From: CAYFIW01 sp964500645
GTDB taxonomy: Bacteria; Chloroflexota; Dehalococcoidia; Lucifugimonadales; UBA826
Assembly (NCBI GenBank): GCA_964500645.1
Contig: CAZCOH010000033.1
Location: 1 to 16,218, forward strand
Length of the DNA: 16,218 nt
Direction: 5' to 3'
Both the position numbers and the translations under genes were made by a program. The notes beneath the pieces are model-generated. The model saw only the letters and a program-made list of their open reading frames with translations. It was not told the origin of the DNA and ran no database searches. Positions 7,981-15,293 of the stretch are shown here, piece after piece. The first letter of the stretch is position 1. Every line of letters starts with the position of its first letter.

Positions 7981-8745
7981 ATGGGCAGAGTCCATAATCA
8001 AATAGCAATTGTGACAGGTGCCGCCAAAGGACTGGGACAATCAATCTCATATCGTTTAGCTAAGGAAGGAGCCAAATTGGTACTGGCCGACATAGATATC
8101 GCAAAATTGAAAGAGACTGGTAAAGTTATCGAAAATGAAGGCGGGCAAGTGATTGCAGTCGAGTGTGATGTCACTGAGGAAGAACCGGCCCAAAATCTGA
8201 TCAAAACCGCGATGGATGAATTTGGGCAAATAGACATACTTGTCAATAACGTAGGTGGAAGTAAAAATTCTAAAATCTGGGAAATGCCATTAGACGATTG
8301 GGATTACACAATCAAACTGAATCTACGCAGTACATTTTTATGTACAAAAGCCGCTGTTCCACACATGATCAAGAGAAGGCAAGGCAAAATTATCTGCTTA
8401 TCCTCTGGGTCTAGAGAAGGAACACCATGGACAGCTTATTATGAAGGTGGATCAGCATACTCAGCCTGCAAAGCAGGTGTACACGGATTCATGAGAGATT
8501 TGGCGCTGGAACTTGCAGAATATAATATCAATGTTAACTGCGTAGCCCCTGGACCTATCGATACTGAAATAGCAGGAGAAAATCTAAGGAGGCTCAACGA
8601 AACTGTTGAATACAGCCCCGAAAAAATGACGCCAATGGGTAGGTTGGGAAAGCCTATTGAAGTCGCAAACGCAGTATTATTCCTAGCCTCAGATGAGGCT
8701 TCTTATATTTCCGGTCATACTCTGTCAGTTGCCGGCGGAAGGTAA
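7981..8745 (+). CDS. Short-chain dehydrogenase/reductase (SDR), classical type
   Basis: A 254-residue classical SDR with cofactor loop TGAAKGLG (residues 12-19), Asp37 in VLADID (NAD preference), NNVGG in place of NNAG, a Ser cluster at 141-144 (LSSGS), and Tyr160 and Lys164 in YSACKAG. There is a somewhat long loop between the Ser and Tyr (REGTPWTAYYEGGSA), which lines the substrate pocket in the family and may mark its specificity. The end HTLSVAGGR is typical. It is similar in length and layout to the divergent SDR at 7022-7786 but clearly not a recent copy. The ribosome site GAGGGG lies 5-10 bases ahead of the ATG. Confidence 0.93.
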   Translation: MGRVHNQIAIVTGAAKGLGQSISYRLAKEGAKLVLADIDIAKLKETGKVIENEGGQVIAVECDVTEEEPAQNLIKTAMDEFGQIDILVNNVGGSKNSKIWEMPLDDWDYTIKLNLRSTFLCTKAAVPHMIKRRQGKIICLSSGSREGTPWTAYYEGGSAYSACKAGVHGFMRDLALELAEYNINVNCVAPGPIDTEIAGENLRRLNETVEYSPEKMTPMGRLGKPIEVANAVLFLASDEASYISGHTLSVAGGR

Positions 8746-8792
8746 ATTCCACAAACTATAAAAAGGAATAAGACGATACATCAGGCAGTGCT

Positions 8793-9479
8793 TTAATCCA
8801 ATAATCCCCTGGATTTCTTACTCTCGACTATACCTTCTAGGTCAAGAATATGCGTTAATTTATTTAAATCGCGTCCCGGGAATAATGAGGCCCATTTATA
8901 TATATCGAGGGCTTTATTATTCTCAGTAGATAACAAGGGCGTCTCTTCTATGACAGCATCTAATTCTGCAATCACCAAACTCGCTATTTTTCTGTAGAGA
9001 GAATCGGCAGTGTCAAATACTCCTTCGCCATCTGAAGTAGCTTTCTTTTCTCTTTGATACCACTCCATCGAATTGAATTCTAATTTTCTCGTCCTCGGAT
9101 AAAATGAGGCCATCAAGTTCCATCTATCACCTTCTCTGTCCTGATCACCGCCACCCCGGAAATCTGATCTGATTACCACCGATGGGACATCCAATAACTT
9201 TGCATACAGGAATTCAACAACAGTACCTGAAGATAGCTCAGTCCCATCAAAGTTAAATATTGCTAGGTCGCACGCGAGTACATAACTCAGATCCTGATTT
9301 CTAATATCGACTAATTTATCAGTAGCCTGTTCTAGATTCTGTGGGGCTATACATCTGTATTTACCTTCAGAAACTTTGTCTATATAAGTAGATAAAATCG
9401 CATTGCCGATCAAATCTTTATGATCAAATAAAGGCCCAGCAAAATATATTGTGTATTCTTTAATTTCTTCCGAACCCAT
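8793..9479 (-). CDS. Nucleoside 2-deoxyribosyltransferase-like protein, copy A
   Basis: A 228-residue protein. The N terminus YTIYFAGPLFDHKD matches the opening of the nucleoside 2-deoxyribosyltransferase family. It continues with ACDLAIFNFDGTEL (Asp71, Asp78) and SGTVVEFLYAK, where Glu89 is at the position of the catalytic nucleophile, then RWNLM, comparable to the NLM of characterised enzymes. The family transfers or hydrolyses 2-deoxyribosyl groups on purine or pyrimidine bases; related members act on nucleotides. At 228 residues it is longer than classical enzymes (about 150-160), with a C-terminal extension after about residue 150. It is about 80% identical by hand alignment, without gaps, to the gene at 10240-10926, with a GlcG-family gene between them on the opposite strand. 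Activity and base preference are unknown. Confidence 0.82.
   Translation of the reverse strand: MGSEEIKEYTIYFAGPLFDHKDLIGNAILSTYIDKVSEGKYRCIAPQNLEQATDKLVDIRNQDLSYVLACDLAIFNFDGTELSSGTVVEFLYAKLLDVPSVVIRSDFRGGGDQDREGDRWNLMASFYPRTRKLEFNSMEWYQREKKATSDGEGVFDTADSLYRKIASLVIAELDAVIEETPLLSTENNKALDIYKWASLFPGRDLNKLTHILDLEGIVESKKSRGLLD
8891..9255. repeat. Highly conserved block shared with the second deoxyribosyltransferase-like gene
   Basis: This 365-base stretch and the one at 10338-10702 are gapless relatives, more than 90% identical by visual comparison, while the flanks on both sides within the same genes are much more diverged. The two copies run in the same orientation. It is part of the coding regions, not a mobile element. 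Confidence 0.7.
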
Positions 9480-9559
9480 TCTGATAACATCTCCTATATC
9501 AACTTATATTGCCCATCCAATTCTTTTAATTCATGTTAGAACTTAATATAAATTCATGA

Positions 9560-9574
9560 TTGAGGACACCTCAA
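9560..9574. promoter_or_regulatory. 15-bp palindrome in the divergent promoter region, possible operator
   Basis: TTGAGG-ACA-CCTCAA is a perfect inverted repeat with a three-base centre, 81 bases upstream of the deoxyribosyltransferase-like start and about 140 bases before the GlcG-family start. The size suits a dimeric repressor or activator site serving both genes. This is inferred from symmetry and position only. The rest of the 232-base gap is A/T-rich and shows no gene. Confidence 0.3.
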
Positions 9575-9711
9575 ATAAATTTGTTTATGATTAGAGGTTC
9601 CTATATCCAAAATATATATAGGCGCTTATTTATGTAAATAACTACATAACATTAACATCCTTAAATGGGATATAGATAAAAGGCTATCAATTATTCAGGA
9701 GGGTCAAACCA

Positions 9712-10125
9712 ATGCCGACAGTAACTTTACAAGAAGCAGAAAACATCATTAAAGGAGCAAAGGTAAAAATCGGGCAACTGGGAGTTAAAATGAGTGTGTC
9801 GGTCACGGATGCTCGGGGTGATCTCATAGCAATGATAAGAACTGATGGGGCATCATGGAGAACTCCTTTTATTTCAAAAGGAAAAGCAATAGCTTCAGCC
9901 TGTTTTGGTTTGCCGTCTGTCGAATTAGAAGATAGGTCTAAGGCTCCCGTGTTTCAGGCTTTTACAGTTCTTCAAGAAGGAAACTTCATAATGGGGCAAG
10001 GAGCGCTACCAATCTACAAAAACGGGGAAATTGCCGGGGCAGTTGGCGCCAGTGGAGGGACCTCTGAAGAAGATGAGGAAGTAGCAAGGGCAGGGTTAGA
10101 GAGTGCAGGACTGGAAACTTCATAA
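9712..10125 (+). CDS. GlcG/HbpS heme-binding family protein
   Basis: A 137-residue protein of the GlcG/HbpS (DUF336) family. The pattern MSVSVTDARGDLIAMIRTDGA is the family's opening strand pair, followed by the helix with SKGKAIASACFG, then QGALPIYKNGEIAGAVGASGG and the closing EEDEEVARAGL helix. Members form octamers or bind heme or small ligands and are often found beside catabolic or glycolate genes; one branch has catalytic activity on small organic molecules. AGGAGGG at 9697-9703 gives a firm start. There is no signal peptide, which separates it from secreted HbpS. It lies between the two deoxyribosyltransferase-like genes on the other strand, so any joint function is only a suggestion. 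Confidence 0.9.
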   Translation: MPTVTLQEAENIIKGAKVKIGQLGVKMSVSVTDARGDLIAMIRTDGASWRTPFISKGKAIASACFGLPSVELEDRSKAPVFQAFTVLQEGNFIMGQGALPIYKNGEIAGAVGASGGTSEEDEEVARAGLESAGLETS

Positions 10126-10160
10126 TTGATTAAAATCATCAACTATATATTGGTTTTTTT

Positions 10161-10195
10161 AAAAGTAGAAATCACAGATAGGACTAGCTACTTTT
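10161..10195. terminator. Possible bidirectional terminator (8-bp inverted repeat)
   Basis: AAAAGTAG (10161-10168) and CTACTTTT (10188-10195) are perfect complements separated by 19 bases, in the gap between two convergent genes, with a run of seven T just before the left arm. The stem is A/T-rich, so termination strength is doubtful. Confidence 0.35.
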
Positions 10196-10239
10196 ATCTA
10201 AATAGGAGATTACTTTTTGATAGAACCAGAGGCCCATAG

Positions 10240-10926
10240 CTAACTTAGCAACCCCTTGTTTTTCTTGGATAATACTATTGATTCTAAATTTGACGGAATC
10301 TCCATTTCATTGGGACTAACTCCTGGAAATGATGATGCCCATTTATATATATCAAGAGCTTTATTATTCTCAGTAGATAACAAGGGTGTCTCTTCTATGA
10401 CAGCATTTAATTCTGCAATAACCAAACTCGCTATTTTCCTGTAGAGAGAATCCGCAGCGTCAAATACTCCATCGCCATCTGAAGAAGCTTTCTTTTCTCT
10501 TTGATACCACTCCATCGAATTGAACTCTAATTTTCTCGTCCTTGGATAAAAGGATGCCATCAAGTTCCATCTATCACCTTCTCTGTCCTGATCACCTCCA
10601 TCTCGAAAGTCTGATCTTATGACCACCGATGGAACATCCAATAACTTTGCATACAAGAATTCAACAACGGTACCTGAGTCGAGTTCTGTCCCATCAAAAT
10701 TGAATACCGCGAGATCACAAGATAGCACGTAGGTGAGATCCTGGTTTCTTATATCAACTAGCCTACCCGTGGACTGTTCACTATCTTGGGGAAGAACACA
10801 TTTATACATACCTTGTGACAAATTTTCTATGTAGGAAGACAGTATTGCATTACCGATCAAATCCTTGTGGTCAAATAGAGGCCCTGCAAAATATATTGTG
10901 TAACTGAAGCCTTGTTTATTGTTCAT
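10240..10926 (-). CDS. Nucleoside 2-deoxyribosyltransferase-like protein, copy B
   Basis: A 228-residue paralogue of the gene at 8793-9479, of equal length. The same family residues are kept: YTIYFAGPLFDHKD at the start, Asp71 and Asp78 in SCDLAVFNFDGTEL, and Glu89 in SGTVVEFLYAK. Most differences are in the first 8 residues, in residues 31-55 and in the last 26, while residues about 75-198 differ at few positions. This suggests a duplication followed by divergence, or later gene conversion of the centre. The start codon is ATG at the 10926 end, with only A/T-rich sequence ahead of it and no strong ribosome site, unlike the neighbouring GlcG gene. It may have a changed substrate preference through its variable segments. 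Confidence 0.82.
   Translation of the reverse strand: MNNKQGFSYTIYFAGPLFDHKDLIGNAILSSYIENLSQGMYKCVLPQDSEQSTGRLVDIRNQDLTYVLSCDLAVFNFDGTELDSGTVVEFLYAKLLDVPSVVIRSDFRDGGDQDREGDRWNLMASFYPRTRKLEFNSMEWYQREKKASSDGDGVFDAADSLYRKIASLVIAELNAVIEETPLLSTENNKALDIYKWASSFPGVSPNEMEIPSNLESIVLSKKNKGLLS
10338..10702. repeat. Highly conserved block shared with the first deoxyribosyltransferase-like gene
   Basis: Partner of 8891-9255: same length, same orientation, about nine in ten bases identical by eye. The two blocks are separated by about 1.1 kb that includes the GlcG-family gene, which is a configuration that can recombine or convert. Confidence 0.7.
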
Positions 10927-11067
10927 TATAGAATTTTATTTATTTGGATAAGTTTGTTTGTAATTTAAACAGGATAAAACAACTAAAGACAATTTTATAG
11001 AATCCAATCTCAGTCAATACATCTCTAAATATGTTAAAGTCGCAGAAATTCACAGGAGCTTATTTAT

Positions 11068-11550
11068 ATGACTTTAACTCTAGAAAGTAACAGCTTTAGC
11101 GAAGGAGAACGTATCCCGAATAATCACCATATGAGTGAGGCCTTTGGCCTAGGTTGTTCTGGTGGCAACATCTCCCCAGAACTCCATTGGGAAGGAGTTC
11201 CAGAGGGAACAAAATCCATAGTAATTCAATGTTTTGATCCTGATGCCCCAACAGGCAGCGGATTCTGGCATTGGGTAATAGCCAACATTCCCGCTGACAT
11301 TACCTCCTTGCCTGAAGGAGGCCCGTATCCCGCAACGTCTCTTGAGACCCGCACTGACATAGGAGCACCTGGTTGGATTGGGCCATGCCCGCCGGAAGGC
11401 CACGGATTGCACCGGTACGTATTTACCATCTCGTGTCTGTCTGTGGAGGCTATTCCTGTCGAAGCCGATAGTTCCGGAGCTTTAGTCGGATTCATGACTA
11501 ACATGAATGCAATAGAACAGGCGAAGCTTACCGGGATCGTATCAAGATGA
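11068..11550 (+). CDS. YbhB/YbcL-type PEBP family protein (Raf kinase inhibitor-like)
   Basis: A 160-residue protein of the phosphatidylethanolamine-binding (PEBP) fold. It has the first signature CFDPDAPTG (Asp57 to Pro61), then FWHWVIANIP with His68, and the second signature GPCPPEGHGLHRYVFT (105-120), where His115 and Arg116 belong to the ligand pocket. The N terminus (GGNISPELHWEGVPEGTKS) is typical of bacterial YbhB/YbcL proteins. No signal peptide is seen. The bacterial proteins have no settled function; they bind small anionic ligands. AGGAG lies ahead of the ATG (start codon at 11068). It is convergent with the SDR at 11665. Confidence 0.92.
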   Translation: MTLTLESNSFSEGERIPNNHHMSEAFGLGCSGGNISPELHWEGVPEGTKSIVIQCFDPDAPTGSGFWHWVIANIPADITSLPEGGPYPATSLETRTDIGAPGWIGPCPPEGHGLHRYVFTISCLSVEAIPVEADSSGALVGFMTNMNAIEQAKLTGIVSR

Positions 11551-11586
11551 GGAAATATTTGCATTAAGAGTAAGTTTGACAGCAAA

Positions 11587-11643
11587 AGAGGGTTTGTTTT
11601 TATGTATTTCTTTGACGAAAGAGAACACAGACACGAACCCTCT
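11587..11643 (-). terminator. Long inverted repeat in convergent gap, probable terminator of the SDR gene
   Basis: AGAGGGTTTGT (11587-11597) and ACGAACCCTCT (11633-11643) pair over 11 positions with a single G-U pair. Inside lies a second small hairpin, TCTTT-GACG-AAAGA. Read on the minus strand, the outer stem is followed by TTTTGC after the C-rich arm, as in an intrinsic terminator, and it sits 21 bases past the SDR stop. It may also stop the YbhB-type gene's transcript from the other side. Confidence 0.45.
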
Positions 11644-11664
11644 AGGCAGTTTACAGCTCGATCC

Positions 11665-12456
11665 TTATAACTTTACCGGCATCCCGCCATCTACATTCAT
11701 GATTTCCCCTGTCACAAACCTGGAATCGTCACATGACAGAAAGAGGACCGCATTTGCCACATCTTCAGGATATCCAGTTCCTTCCAGTATTTGGGTTGCA
11801 TCAAAGAATTTTTTTAACGAATGTTCGCCCGTACCTTCTCTATCTGCCATGGGAGTCAATATCTGCCCCGGGCGTACACCATTAACTCTTATATTTACCT
11901 TGCCACCCATGCTAGCAATATATCTTGTAAAAGCATCAACTCCAGCTTTAGCAACATTATAGGCCGCAGGAGGTACTCTGCCAGTCGTACTTCTCATGTA
12001 CTCTGAAAATCCCATTGTGGCGGCACCCGAGGACATATTAACTATGGCACCTCCTCCTGAAGAAACCATGTGTGGCCATATTTCTGTACACATATTGAAA
12101 ACCCCGTTTAAGTTTACGTCCAATATGTACGACCAATCTTCGAAAGTTTCATTTGGAAAATTTCCAGGTCCGGCTACACCAGCATTATTAAACAAGACAT
12201 CTATTTTCCCAAAAACTTCAAGGGTGCTCTTAACCGATTGTTTAATGTCTTCTTGCTTAGATACGTCACATTTTATGAATTCCGCTGTGCCACCGAGACT
12301 TCTCACTTTGTCCCTAACCTCAATACCTTGCCCATCTCTCCTGGCCATTATCACTACGCTAGCTCCCTCACGAGCATAGGCGTGAACAGTAGCTTCTCCA
12401 ATTCCACTGTTACCTCCAGTGACAACAGCAATTTTTCCTTCTAATTTTCCAGGCAT
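11665..12456 (-). CDS. Short-chain dehydrogenase/reductase (SDR), probable NADP type
   Basis: A 263-residue classical SDR. The cofactor loop is TGGNSGIG (residues 13-20). Arg39-Arg40 follow the second strand instead of an acidic residue, which favours NADP(H), unlike the two SDRs at 7022 and 7981. Further motifs are NNAG (in LFNNAGVAG), NMSSG, Tyr166 and Lys170 in YNVAKAG, and the end GEIMNVDGGMPVKL. There is an inserted loop between Ser and Tyr (GFSEYMRSTTGRVPPAA) that should form part of the substrate pocket. GGAG is nine bases ahead of the ATG. It diverges from the luciferase-like monooxygenase gene across 163 bases, so the two could be co-regulated. Confidence 0.93.
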   Translation of the reverse strand: MPGKLEGKIAVVTGGNSGIGEATVHAYAREGASVVIMARRDGQGIEVRDKVRSLGGTAEFIKCDVSKQEDIKQSVKSTLEVFGKIDVLFNNAGVAGPGNFPNETFEDWSYILDVNLNGVFNMCTEIWPHMVSSGGGAIVNMSSGAATMGFSEYMRSTTGRVPPAAYNVAKAGVDAFTRYIASMGGKVNIRVNGVRPGQILTPMADREGTGEHSLKKFFDATQILEGTGYPEDVANAVLFLSCDDSRFVTGEIMNVDGGMPVKL

Positions 12457-12619
12457 TTTTAATTCTCCATTTATCTTATTTTTTTGGATTATAAGTTAAA
12501 ACTACACCGTATATATAAGAATTATGCTATTCGTTACAAATCCAGTGACTCCTCTTTCAACACATAGACTGAAATGTAAAAGTTCACTTAAACTGTAAAA
12601 AAACCAAAGGGATAACTTC

Positions 12620-13762
12620 ATGATAAAAAATTTTTCAGTTTTCTATGTTGGAAGTATAGATTTGGATGACGTGGGATTGGATGGCATACCTGCTAATGAT
12701 AGAAATTACAAAAATCAACACCTTATTCAATCTATGGAAACAGCAGAAAAAGCGGCAGTTCTAATGGATGATCTTGGTTACCACTCCCTCTGGATGGCTG
12801 AACATCATTTTCAGCGAGAGGGCTATGAATGCATACCAAACGTAATAATGCTTAGTACTCACCTTGCAGCAAAAACTAAACATCTTAAATTTGGGTGTGG
12901 GTTCAACATCGTACCAATGTGGCACCCATTGAGGTTGGCAGAAGATTATGCAATGGCCGACATTTTGACTGGAGGAAGAATGATTTTTGGAGTGGGTAGG
13001 GGATACCATTCCCGGGAAGTTGAAACATTTGGCGCGCCAGTTATAGACAACGATGCAAACAGAGAGTTATTTGAAGAGCAAATTGAAATAATACTGAAAG
13101 CATTCAACAGTGATTCGTTCAGTCATCGTGGAAAGAACTACACAATACCTGCACAAGTTCCATATAGAGGTTATGACCTAGAAAACATAACCTTGGTCCC
13201 AAGGCCAATTACTTTACCCGTTGAAACGTGGCAACCAGTTGTGAGCGGAGGAAGTATTGATTTCACCGTAAAAAATGGCTTCAACGGGGTTGTATCTCTC
13301 ACTGGTGAACAATTAGTTGATCAGGCTTTTCACAGATTCAGAGATTCTTGTTCCGAAAACGGTAGAGGCGATCTTTTGGGTAGTAATTTAGCTCTGGGTA
13401 TAGGCTTTTATATAGCAGACACACAAGAGGAAGCGATGGAACGTCTAAGGCCGTACCATGACGAAAGGTTTAAATGGTTTGCTCCGTTTGGGTTTGTGAG
13501 ATATGCAGATGAAGAAGGACGGGTCTGGGGAACTCCCGGCGCCCCTGCTAGAACACCTAGAATTGAAGACGGTGTGCAACAGAAGGCATGGATTTGTGGT
13601 CCTCCATCAGAGCAGATCCAGTTCCTCAAGAAAATGGAGGATAAATACCCTGGCCTGGAAAATATTATTCTCCACTGGCCTGAAGGAATGCCTCGTGACG
13701 AATATTTGTACCAACTCACCACGTTTGCTAAAGAGGTTATGCCTCACTTTGTTAAGAGATAA
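12620..13762 (+). CDS. LLM-class flavin-dependent oxidoreductase (luciferase-like)
   Basis: A complete 380-residue luciferase-like TIM-barrel protein. Visible family features are LGYHSLWMAEHHF (Glu61-His62-His63-Phe64), AAKTKHLKFGCGFNIVPMWHPLRLAEDYAMAD and the glycine-rich GRMIFGVGRGYHSRE, all in the order of bacterial luciferase and alkanal monooxygenase relatives. The enzymes use reduced flavin (FMNH2 or F420) and oxygen or a hydride transfer on varied organic substrates. The length is normal. The ribosome site AAAGGG is present. It is followed on the same strand by a DinB gene after 91 bases and an SDR after that, which may form one unit. The first gene of the window is another member of the same superfamily, but only its end is visible. 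Confidence 0.92.
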   Translation: MIKNFSVFYVGSIDLDDVGLDGIPANDRNYKNQHLIQSMETAEKAAVLMDDLGYHSLWMAEHHFQREGYECIPNVIMLSTHLAAKTKHLKFGCGFNIVPMWHPLRLAEDYAMADILTGGRMIFGVGRGYHSREVETFGAPVIDNDANRELFEEQIEIILKAFNSDSFSHRGKNYTIPAQVPYRGYDLENITLVPRPITLPVETWQPVVSGGSIDFTVKNGFNGVVSLTGEQLVDQAFHRFRDSCSENGRGDLLGSNLALGIGFYIADTQEEAMERLRPYHDERFKWFAPFGFVRYADEEGRVWGTPGAPARTPRIEDGVQQKAWICGPPSEQIQFLKKMEDKYPGLENIILHWPEGMPRDEYLYQLTTFAKEVMPHFVKR

Positions 13763-13782
13763 TTCTAAATCATGACCGCCAT

Positions 13783-13797
13783 TAATAATTGTTATTA
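13783..13797. repeat. Short A/T palindrome between monooxygenase and DinB genes
   Basis: TAATAA-TTG-TTATTA is a perfect 6-bp inverted repeat with a three-base centre, 21 bases past the monooxygenase stop. It could be a weak processing hairpin or a regulator site; base composition alone makes chance likely. Confidence 0.2.
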
Positions 13798-13853
13798 TGC
13801 GCTCGACCAGTCCATTGGAATTAATATCGCAAACGAACATTTAAGGAGACCTC

Positions 13854-14375
13854 ATGGATTTTAGAGAAATATTGAAACTCCAACTCAACGAATATCAAAA
13901 AGAAGTGGAAAGGCATTTAGATGGTTTGACCGAACAAGAAAGAAGATTTATGCCATCAGAATCATCGCATCACATAGATTTTGCACTCTGGCATTCGATA
14001 AGGGCAGAAGATATTCTCCTTAATTATGGGTCAAGGGAGGAAGAGCAGCTTTGGATAAGGGGTGGCTGGGCCGAAAAATTTGGTATCCCTGCATCAGACA
14101 TAGGAGTTGGATATACTTCGGAACAGGTCAGTAATATGCCAGTCACACCAATAGAAAACCTGATGGCATATTACCAAGCCGTCAGGGATGAGACATTCGA
14201 ATATATTAGTAAAGTTGATGTAAAAGAGTTGGATAAAAGATGCCCGTTTGATGCGTTACACCATCAATTGCCGGATGTCACCAAGGGCGGAGTTTTGGCA
14301 CATATCGTGGTTGAAACCTCCCAACACTTAGGACAAATAGGTTATATTCGAGGAATCATTCGTGGCATGGAATAA
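13854..14375 (+). CDS. DinB/DUF664 family protein
   Basis: A 173-residue four-helix-bundle protein. His47 in ALWHSIRAED is the first metal ligand of the DinB superfamily, and the C-terminal helix reads HIVVETSQHLGQIGYIRG (His150, Glu154, His158). The Glu in place of the middle His is the DUF664 version of the motif. Members of this superfamily are metal-dependent transferases that use mycothiol, bacillithiol or glutathione as co-substrate, or are of unknown function. AAGGAG gives a clear start. Its place between a flavin monooxygenase and an SDR would suit a thiol-dependent isomerase or detoxification step, which is inference only. Confidence 0.85.
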   Translation: MDFREILKLQLNEYQKEVERHLDGLTEQERRFMPSESSHHIDFALWHSIRAEDILLNYGSREEEQLWIRGGWAEKFGIPASDIGVGYTSEQVSNMPVTPIENLMAYYQAVRDETFEYISKVDVKELDKRCPFDALHHQLPDVTKGGVLAHIVVETSQHLGQIGYIRGIIRGME

Positions 14376-14438
14376 CGTTTTAATCAACTTCGATGTTATG
14401 ACGACTCCAGGCAACATTTAAATAGAAGGAAATTAAAC

Positions 14439-15281
14439 ATGAATACAGAAAATAAACCTGTTGCCGTAGTGATTGGGGCGACCTCCAAATGGCAGTCTGA
14501 CGGTGGAAACACAAGGCTCGTCCATGGTAAAGACATCGACGACAGTAACTTACCTGTTGGAATACGTTGGGGAGTCGGCGGTGCAATAGCTCAGAAGTTT
14601 GCCGAGGAAGGCTTCTACGTTGTCCTCACGACGAGGAAAAAGACAAATGCATCTGCACTCCAACAAGCGATTAAAGACCAGGGTGGTGAAAGCGATATAG
14701 TTGAGCTTGATCTGGTCTCTGAGAATTCTATATCTAAGGCATTTTCGCAAATAAGAGACGAGGCCGGCGAGCCTGAGGTCCTGGTCTACAATGCAGGTTA
14801 TATAGAAGGTCGAGACCTTCCACCTGAAAAGGAATTACTAGAACACATACCTCTCGAAATGTTTGAAACAGCACAACACGTTTCGAGTAGAGGACCCTTC
14901 TTGGTTGCAAAGGAAGTCCTACCATCTATGAGAGAAAAAGGGCAGGGGAGCTTTTTGATTTCAAATAATGCCCAATCTCTTCGTGGTAGAAAACGAATGA
15001 CCGGACAATCGCTATATTACCCAAGAGTGATGATGCGTACACTCGCACAGGTACTAACGGAAGAATATTCTGAGTTTGGCGTGCATATAGCTAATGTCAT
15101 CATTGACGGAACGATTGATTCTCCGGGTACAAGGGCCATGCCTAGATCACAACAGAATCCAGAGCTCGTGATGAATCCGGTGAAGATAGCAGAAGCTTTT
15201 TATTACCTGCATACCCAGGACAGAACCTGTTGGACTCACGATTTACAGCTGACGCCTCACCCGACCAAACCCAGTTTTTAA
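14439..15281 (+). CDS. Aberrant SDR-fold protein with insertion in the nucleotide loop and no YxxxK
   Basis: A 280-residue protein whose flanks are clearly SDR: VVIGATS (10-16), then WGVGGAIAQKFAEEGFYVVLTTRKK, where WGVGG and the following helix continue the cofactor loop. Between them lie about 28 extra residues (17-44). Further on are LDLVSE, VLVYNAGYIEG (in place of NNAG), the ISNNAQSLRG strand, and the helix RTLAQVLTEEYSEFGVHIANVIIDG. At the catalytic helix it reads LYYPRVMM (192-199): neither Tyr193 nor Tyr194 has a Lys four residues on. It is thus either a catalytically altered SDR or a binding protein. The C-terminal WTHDLQLTPHPTKPSF is typical for a small SDR subgroup. AAGGAA precedes the ATG. 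It is the last gene of the plus-strand run. Confidence 0.82.
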   Translation: MNTENKPVAVVIGATSKWQSDGGNTRLVHGKDIDDSNLPVGIRWGVGGAIAQKFAEEGFYVVLTTRKKTNASALQQAIKDQGGESDIVELDLVSENSISKAFSQIRDEAGEPEVLVYNAGYIEGRDLPPEKELLEHIPLEMFETAQHVSSRGPFLVAKEVLPSMREKGQGSFLISNNAQSLRGRKRMTGQSLYYPRVMMRTLAQVLTEEYSEFGVHIANVIIDGTIDSPGTRAMPRSQQNPELVMNPVKIAEAFYYLHTQDRTCWTHDLQLTPHPTKPSF

Positions 15282-15293
15282 TAAATACAAGGA

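Noticed and set aside
8746..8775. ATTCC and GGAAT inverted repeat after the SDR at 7981 as a terminator
   Set aside because: Only 5 bp with a 14-base loop, A/T-rich, and no T run; too likely by chance.
9588..9640. A 16-codon ORF in the gap before the GlcG gene (MIRGSYIQ start)
   Set aside because: Very short, no ribosome site, and in A/T-rich sequence where such frames occur by chance.
8891..10702. The two similar blocks as an insertion sequence or composite transposon
   Set aside because: They are in direct orientation, lie wholly inside two intact genes, and show no terminal inverted repeats or transposase.
11576..12379. Two long open frames on the plus strand (about 128 and 127 codons) opposite the SDR gene
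   Set aside because: They lie antisense to a gene with clear SDR motifs, have no family motif and no good ribosome site, and their composition is that of a mirrored coding frame.
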